Below are positions 4,499 through 7,802 of a DNA stretch of 7,802 nucleotides, in pieces. Where the stretch lies: positions 1 to 7,802 of the forward strand of contig CANMXH010000104.1 of NCBI GenBank assembly GCA_947501315.1, read 5' to 3'. Each line of letters begins with the position of its first letter. Position 1 is the first letter of the stretch. The notes below the pieces were generated by a model. The model worked only from the letters and a program-made list of their open reading frames with translations. It ran no database searches and was not told the DNA's origin. The position numbers and the translations under genes are program-made. This DNA comes from Caulobacteraceae bacterium. GTDB taxonomy: Bacteria; Pseudomonadota; Alphaproteobacteria; Caulobacterales; Caulobacteraceae.

Positions 4499-6172
4499 AT
4501 GATGGCTTCCGATCTCGACCGATTCATCGCCGGCTGGCGCGGACCGCTGCTCGCAGCCCTCGTGGCCTTGCTGGCCGGTCTGCCCGCACTGATGTTGCTG
4601 CCGCCGCTGGATCGGGACGAGAGCCGCTACGCCCAGGCCACGTCGCAGATGCTCGAGACCGGCGATTATGTTGATATCCGCTTCCAGGACGACCCGCGCT
4701 GGAAGAAGCCGGTCGGCATCTACTGGATGCAGGCTGCGGCCGTCGCGGTGACCTCCAGCGTCGAGAACCGCGACATCGCCCCCTACCGCATCCCGTCCAT
4801 CCTCGGGGCCATGCTGGCCGCCGCCGCCTGTGCCTGGGCCGGGGCCGCCATGTTCGGCCAGAGGGCGGGTTTCCTCGCGGGAGCCATGCTGGGGGCCAGT
4901 TTCCTGCTGTCGACCGAGGCGGGTATCGCCAAGACGGACGCCATGCTTTGCGGTGCCGTCACGCTCGCCATGGCTGGACTGGCCCGGATCTATCTGGCCT
5001 CCCGGGCGGGCGAAGTCCCGATCCGGCCCCACAAGCTGATGTTCTGGCTGGGGCTGGGGCTGTCGATGCTGATCAAGGGGCCGATCGGCCTGATCGTCGT
5101 GGTGCCCGCCATAATCGCTCTTTCGGTCTGGGACCGGGACGCCCGCTGGCTGAAGCGGCTGGGCTGGGGCTGGGGCCTGCCGCTGGTGGCCCTGATCGTC
5201 GGCCCCTGGGCCATTGCCATCACCATCGCCACCGACGGCGGCTTCTGGACCGAGGCCATCGGGGGCGATCTGGCCCCCAAGATCGCGGGCGGTGACGAGG
5301 GCCACGGCGTCTTCCCGGGCTTCTATCTGCTGATCGCGCCCCTGCTGTTCTTCCCCGCCACCCTGTTGCTGCCGGCGGCGCTGTCCGCGGGCTGGAGCCG
5401 GCGTGCCGAACCGGCCATCCGCTTCCTGATCTGCTGGCTGGTGCCGGCCTGGCTGATCTTCGAGCTGACCCCGACGAAGCTGCCCCACTACAATCTGCCG
5501 ACCTTCGGGGCCCTGGCCCTGCTGGCTGCAGCCGCCCTGACCCGACCTGTCGGCAAGCTTTCGCGCCAGGTCGGGGCCGGTCTGACGATCGCGGTCGGGG
5601 CCTTGCTGGCTGTCGGTTCGGTCTGGCTGCTGACCGAATATGGCCGCTCCACAGCCCAGACCTGGGCGACCATGACCATTGTGTTCGCCATTCTGGCCAG
5701 TCTGATCGGGGCCTTCCTGATGCTGCACCGGGCCGCAATGACCGCTGTCATCGCCTCGATCGCCCTGGGAGTCCTGGCCCACGGGGCCCTCGCCGGCACC
5801 CTGCGACAGCTGCGCCCCCTGTCGGTCGCCCCCCAGCTGGAGAAGGTTCTGCTGAACGCCAACCTGCACCCGCGTCAGGGCCGGGTCGGGCCGATCGCCG
5901 TCACGGGCTTTCATGAACCCAGCCTGGTCTTTCTGACCGGTCGCGACACCGAGCTGACGGACGCCGCCGGGGCGGCGCGCGCCCTGGCCGAGAGTCGCCC
6001 GGTCATCGTGGAGGCGCGCGACGCCGACGCCTTCCGCGAAGCCGCCGCAGACCTGGGCGTCGCCGGCCGGGCCGTCGGCGTGGTCAACGGCCACAACTAT
6101 TCCAAGGGCGATGACGTCAGCCTGACCGTCTATGCCCCGCCCGGCGCGCCGCTGGCGGAGCCGCAACGGTGA
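4499..6172 (+). CDS. ArnT/PMT-like integral-membrane glycosyltransferase (GT39/GT83 type)
   Basis: This enzyme of about 557 residues should take a sugar from a polyprenyl-phosphate carrier and attach it to an envelope acceptor, such as lipid A or a protein, on the periplasmic side. After the first helix comes the acidic catalytic motif LDRDESRYAQA (about residues 37-47), then RWKKPVGIYWMQ (67-78), AGIAKTDAML (141-150), IKGPIG (192-197) and PTKLPHYNLP (325-334). These are the landmarks of the PMT_2/ArnT group. About twelve hydrophobic segments follow one another up to residue about 430. A soluble periplasmic C-terminal domain (about 460-557) carries GPIAVTGFHEPSLVFLTGRD. Length matches ArnT (about 550). 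ATG 4499 was chosen because AGGA lies eight bases upstream; in-frame ATGs at 4469, 4493 and 4502 are alternatives. The GT2 gene is divergent, and the stop overlaps the lyase start. Confidence 0.87.
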   Translation: MMASDLDRFIAGWRGPLLAALVALLAGLPALMLLPPLDRDESRYAQATSQMLETGDYVDIRFQDDPRWKKPVGIYWMQAAAVAVTSSVENRDIAPYRIPSILGAMLAAAACAWAGAAMFGQRAGFLAGAMLGASFLLSTEAGIAKTDAMLCGAVTLAMAGLARIYLASRAGEVPIRPHKLMFWLGLGLSMLIKGPIGLIVVVPAIIALSVWDRDARWLKRLGWGWGLPLVALIVGPWAIAITIATDGGFWTEAIGGDLAPKIAGGDEGHGVFPGFYLLIAPLLFFPATLLLPAALSAGWSRRAEPAIRFLICWLVPAWLIFELTPTKLPHYNLPTFGALALLAAAALTRPVGKLSRQVGAGLTIAVGALLAVGSVWLLTEYGRSTAQTWATMTIVFAILASLIGAFLMLHRAAMTAVIASIALGVLAHGALAGTLRQLRPLSVAPQLEKVLLNANLHPRQGRVGPIAVTGFHEPSLVFLTGRDTELTDAAGAARALAESRPVIVEARDADAFREAAADLGVAGRAVGVVNGHNYSKGDDVSLTVYAPPGAPLAEPQR

Positions 6173-7086
6173 GCCGACCGATCACCATCGTCGAGGTCGG
6201 TCCGCGCGACGGCCTGCAGAACGAGACGACCATCCTCGAACCCGCCGTGCGCGCCGATCTGGTCAACCGGCTGGAAGCCGCGGGGGCGCGCCGGATCGAG
6301 GCCGTCAGCTTCGTCCATCCGAAATATGTGCCGCAGATGGCCGGGGCTGAAGCGGTCATGGCCGCCCTGCCCCACGCAGCGGGTCGCAGCCGCATCGGAC
6401 TGGTCCTGAACGGCAAGGGCTATGACCGGGCCCTTGGCACGGCGGTGGACGAGGTCAATGTGGCCATGTCCGCCACCGACGGCTTCGGCCTGAAAAATCA
6501 GGGGCTGTCGGTCGATCAGCAGGTACAGATGCTGGCCGACATCATCGCGGGCCGCGCAAATGCGGCAGGCGCGCCCGGCGCGACGCCCGCCCTGTCCGCC
6601 ACCCTGTCCTGCGTCTGGGGCTGTCCGTTCGACGGCGAGGTTTCGGACGGTCAGGTCGCCGATCTGGTCGGGCGGATCGCCGAACTGGGCGTCGCTGAAA
6701 TCGCCCTCGCCGACACCATCGGGGCCGGTGATCCCTGGGCCGTGACGAAGAAGGTCGAGGCCGCGCGCGCCGCCGCGCCGGACGCCGTCCTGCGGCTGCA
6801 TTTCCACGACACCCGCAACACCGGCCTGGCCAATGCCTATGCCGGGATCGAGGCGGGGCTCAGTGTGCTGGACGCCTCAGTCGGCGGCATCGGCGGCTGC
6901 CCGTTCGCGCCGGGGGCGACCGGCAATATCGCGACCGAGGACCTGGTCTTTATGCTGGAGCGGGCCGGGTTCTCGACCGGTTATGATCTCGATGCCCTGA
7001 TCAAGACGGCCCGCTGGATCGGCGAGAAGATCGGCCGCCCTGCACCGAGCGCGCTCAGCCGGGCGGGGGGTTGGCCGAAAGGCTGA
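6169..7086 (+). CDS. Hydroxymethylglutaryl-CoA lyase
   Basis: This enzyme cleaves 3-hydroxy-3-methylglutaryl-CoA to acetoacetate and acetyl-CoA, the last step of leucine catabolism. The 305-residue TIM-barrel protein has every recognised active-site residue at the expected spacing: Arg13 and Asp14 in PRDGLQNE, Glu44 in RIEAVSFVHPK, His211 and His213 (metal ligands) in LHFHDTRNTG, Cys244 in GGIGGCPFAPGATGN, and Asn253. The C-terminal two-thirds aligns with the human enzyme at a constant offset of 22 residues, judging from remembered numbering. The GTG start overlaps the previous stop as GTGA and has GGAG (6157-6160) eight bases upstream, which implies translational coupling to the glycosyltransferase. 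The usual leucine-pathway neighbours (isovaleryl-CoA dehydrogenase, methylcrotonyl-CoA carboxylase) are absent here. A related HMGL-like lyase with a different acyl-CoA substrate is possible but less likely. Confidence 0.93.
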   Translation: MSRPITIVEVGPRDGLQNETTILEPAVRADLVNRLEAAGARRIEAVSFVHPKYVPQMAGAEAVMAALPHAAGRSRIGLVLNGKGYDRALGTAVDEVNVAMSATDGFGLKNQGLSVDQQVQMLADIIAGRANAAGAPGATPALSATLSCVWGCPFDGEVSDGQVADLVGRIAELGVAEIALADTIGAGDPWAVTKKVEAARAAAPDAVLRLHFHDTRNTGLANAYAGIEAGLSVLDASVGGIGGCPFAPGATGNIATEDLVFMLERAGFSTGYDLDALIKTARWIGEKIGRPAPSALSRAGGWPKG

Positions 7087-7092
7087 GAGCAC

Positions 7093-7171
7093 GGTCTGGC
7101 CTCCGGCAGCCTTGTTCGTCGGCCCCGATCGAAATCGGTTTGGACGCGCGCCAGGGTCATGCCAGACCCTG
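7093..7171. terminator. Convergent intergenic region with competing hairpins
   Basis: Three inverted repeats lie between two converging genes. CCGAT-CGAA-ATCGG (7125-7138) is followed by TTT and could end plus-strand transcription. CAGGGTC (7152-7158) pairs with GACCCTG (7165-7171) around a six-base loop, about 20 bases past the putA stop on the minus strand. GGTCTGGC (7093-7100) pairs perfectly with GCCAGACC (7161-7168) and would enclose the first hairpin while excluding the second. T tracts are short or absent, so termination is inference from position. Confidence 0.45.
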
Positions 7172-7190
7172 ACGGGCCGGCTTTCGTCGT

Positions 7191-7802
7191 TCAGAGATTC
7201 AACAACGCCGGGTCGCCGCCCTGGGCGGAGATGTTGTTGCTGATGGTCTTTTCGGAGGCGTAGCGGATCAGGCTCCAGGGGCCGCCGGCCTTGGGGCCGG
7301 TGCCGGAGAGGCCTTCGCCGCCGAAGGGCTGGACGCCGACCACAGCGCCGATGATCGAGCGGTTGATGTAGACATTGCCGGCGGGGACGAGGCGGGACAC
7401 TTCCTCGGCGAAGGCCTCGATGCGGCTGTGGACGCCCAGCGTCAGGCCATAGCCGCGCGCGGCCAGTTTCGACGCCGTCTCCTTCAGCTTCGACGGCTCA
7501 TAGCGGCAGACGTGCAGGATAGGGCCGAAGACCTCGCGCTCCAGATAGTCGGCGGTCGGGATCTCCGCGATGGTCGGGGCGAACAGATGGCCCTTGTCGG
7601 CACCGGCCGGGAGTTCGGCGCGGGCGATGATCTTCGCATCGCCTTCCAGCCGCTTGAGGTGGGCCTCGAGCATGGCCTTGGCGTCGGCGTCGATGACGGG
7701 GCCGATGTCGGTGGCGGGGTCGGTTGGATCGCCCACGACCTGGGCGGCGAGCGCGCCCTTCAGGCCCTCGATCAGGGCGTCGGCGGCGTCATGCGGGACA
7801 TA
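7191..7802 (-). CDS. putA: Bifunctional proline utilisation protein PutA, C-terminal 203 residues
   Basis: Only the end of the gene is present; the 5' part lies beyond the right edge. The visible residues are the C-terminal part of the L-glutamate-gamma-semialdehyde (P5C) dehydrogenase domain, which oxidises the product of the N-terminal proline dehydrogenase domain to glutamate with NAD+. Supporting segments are VGDPTDPATDIGPVIDADA, LEREVFGPILHVCRYE, RGYGLTLGVHSRIEAF, NVYINRSIIGAVVGVQPFGG, EGLSGTGPKAGGP and the terminal GGDPALLNL. The GAVVGVQPFGGEGLSGTGPKAGGP region and the ending are characteristic of PutA rather than stand-alone aldehyde dehydrogenases. The catalytic cysteine and the proline dehydrogenase domain are outside the window, so whether the full protein also has a DNA-binding domain cannot be seen. 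A stand-alone P5C dehydrogenase is the alternative. The gene converges on the HMG-CoA lyase gene. Confidence 0.92.
   Translation of the reverse strand, partial: YVPHDAADALIEGLKGALAAQVVGDPTDPATDIGPVIDADAKAMLEAHLKRLEGDAKIIARAELPAGADKGHLFAPTIAEIPTADYLEREVFGPILHVCRYEPSKLKETASKLAARGYGLTLGVHSRIEAFAEEVSRLVPAGNVYINRSIIGAVVGVQPFGGEGLSGTGPKAGGPWSLIRYASEKTISNNISAQGGDPALLNL

Noticed and set aside
4388..6166. Very long minus-strand open frame opposite the ArnT-like gene
   Set aside because: Its translation is Gly/Gln/Asp-rich without family motifs, while the opposite strand has a full set of transmembrane helices and PMT_2 motifs. Long antisense frames are expected in DNA with strong G/C third-position bias.

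Overview
The window is GC-rich, densely packed chromosomal DNA from an alphaproteobacterium, most likely a member of the Caulobacterales such as Brevundimonas or Caulobacter. That placement is inferred from a PHA-type acetyl-CoA acetyltransferase beside PhaR, several small proteins that resemble Caulobacterales families, a PutA C-terminus, and strong G/C preference at third codon positions. I see no mobile element, CRISPR array, tRNA or rRNA. The region reads as core metabolism rather than an accessory island.

Left part (1-3130): a thiolase gene (phaA, minus strand, running off the left edge) is divergent from a hemolysin III/PAQR-type membrane protein gene. Next on the plus strand comes phaR, the regulator of polyhydroxyalkanoate (PHA) metabolism. 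A short gene of unknown function follows phaR after a single base. The 59-bp gap before phaR holds a dense set of TGC/GCA dyads over a promoter-like sequence, which looks like an autoregulatory PhaR operator. A 22-residue hydrophobic ORF may follow the operon.

Middle part (3131-6172): a four-helix inner-membrane protein of unknown function and a DPM1/ArnC-like GT2 glycosyltransferase lie on the minus strand. Divergent from the GT2 gene is a large ArnT/PMT-like membrane glycosyltransferase. The two glycosyltransferases look like the two halves of a lipid-linked sugar route: one makes a polyprenyl-phosphate sugar and the other transfers the sugar to an envelope acceptor.

Right part (6169-7802): a hydroxymethylglutaryl-CoA lyase gene overlaps the end of the ArnT-like gene by four bases (GTGA). 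It converges on the 3' end of putA (proline catabolism), which runs off the right edge. The 104-bp gap between them contains mutually exclusive inverted repeats that may act as a two-way terminator.

Acetyl-CoA and acetoacetate metabolism (thiolase, HMG-CoA lyase, PHA control) is a loose theme. The envelope glycosyltransferases are probably unrelated to it. I found no clear new multi-gene system. The points most worth checking are the putative PhaR operator, the hemolysin III homologue that lacks two predicted metal ligands, the glycosyltransferase pair, and the small uncharacterised proteins.
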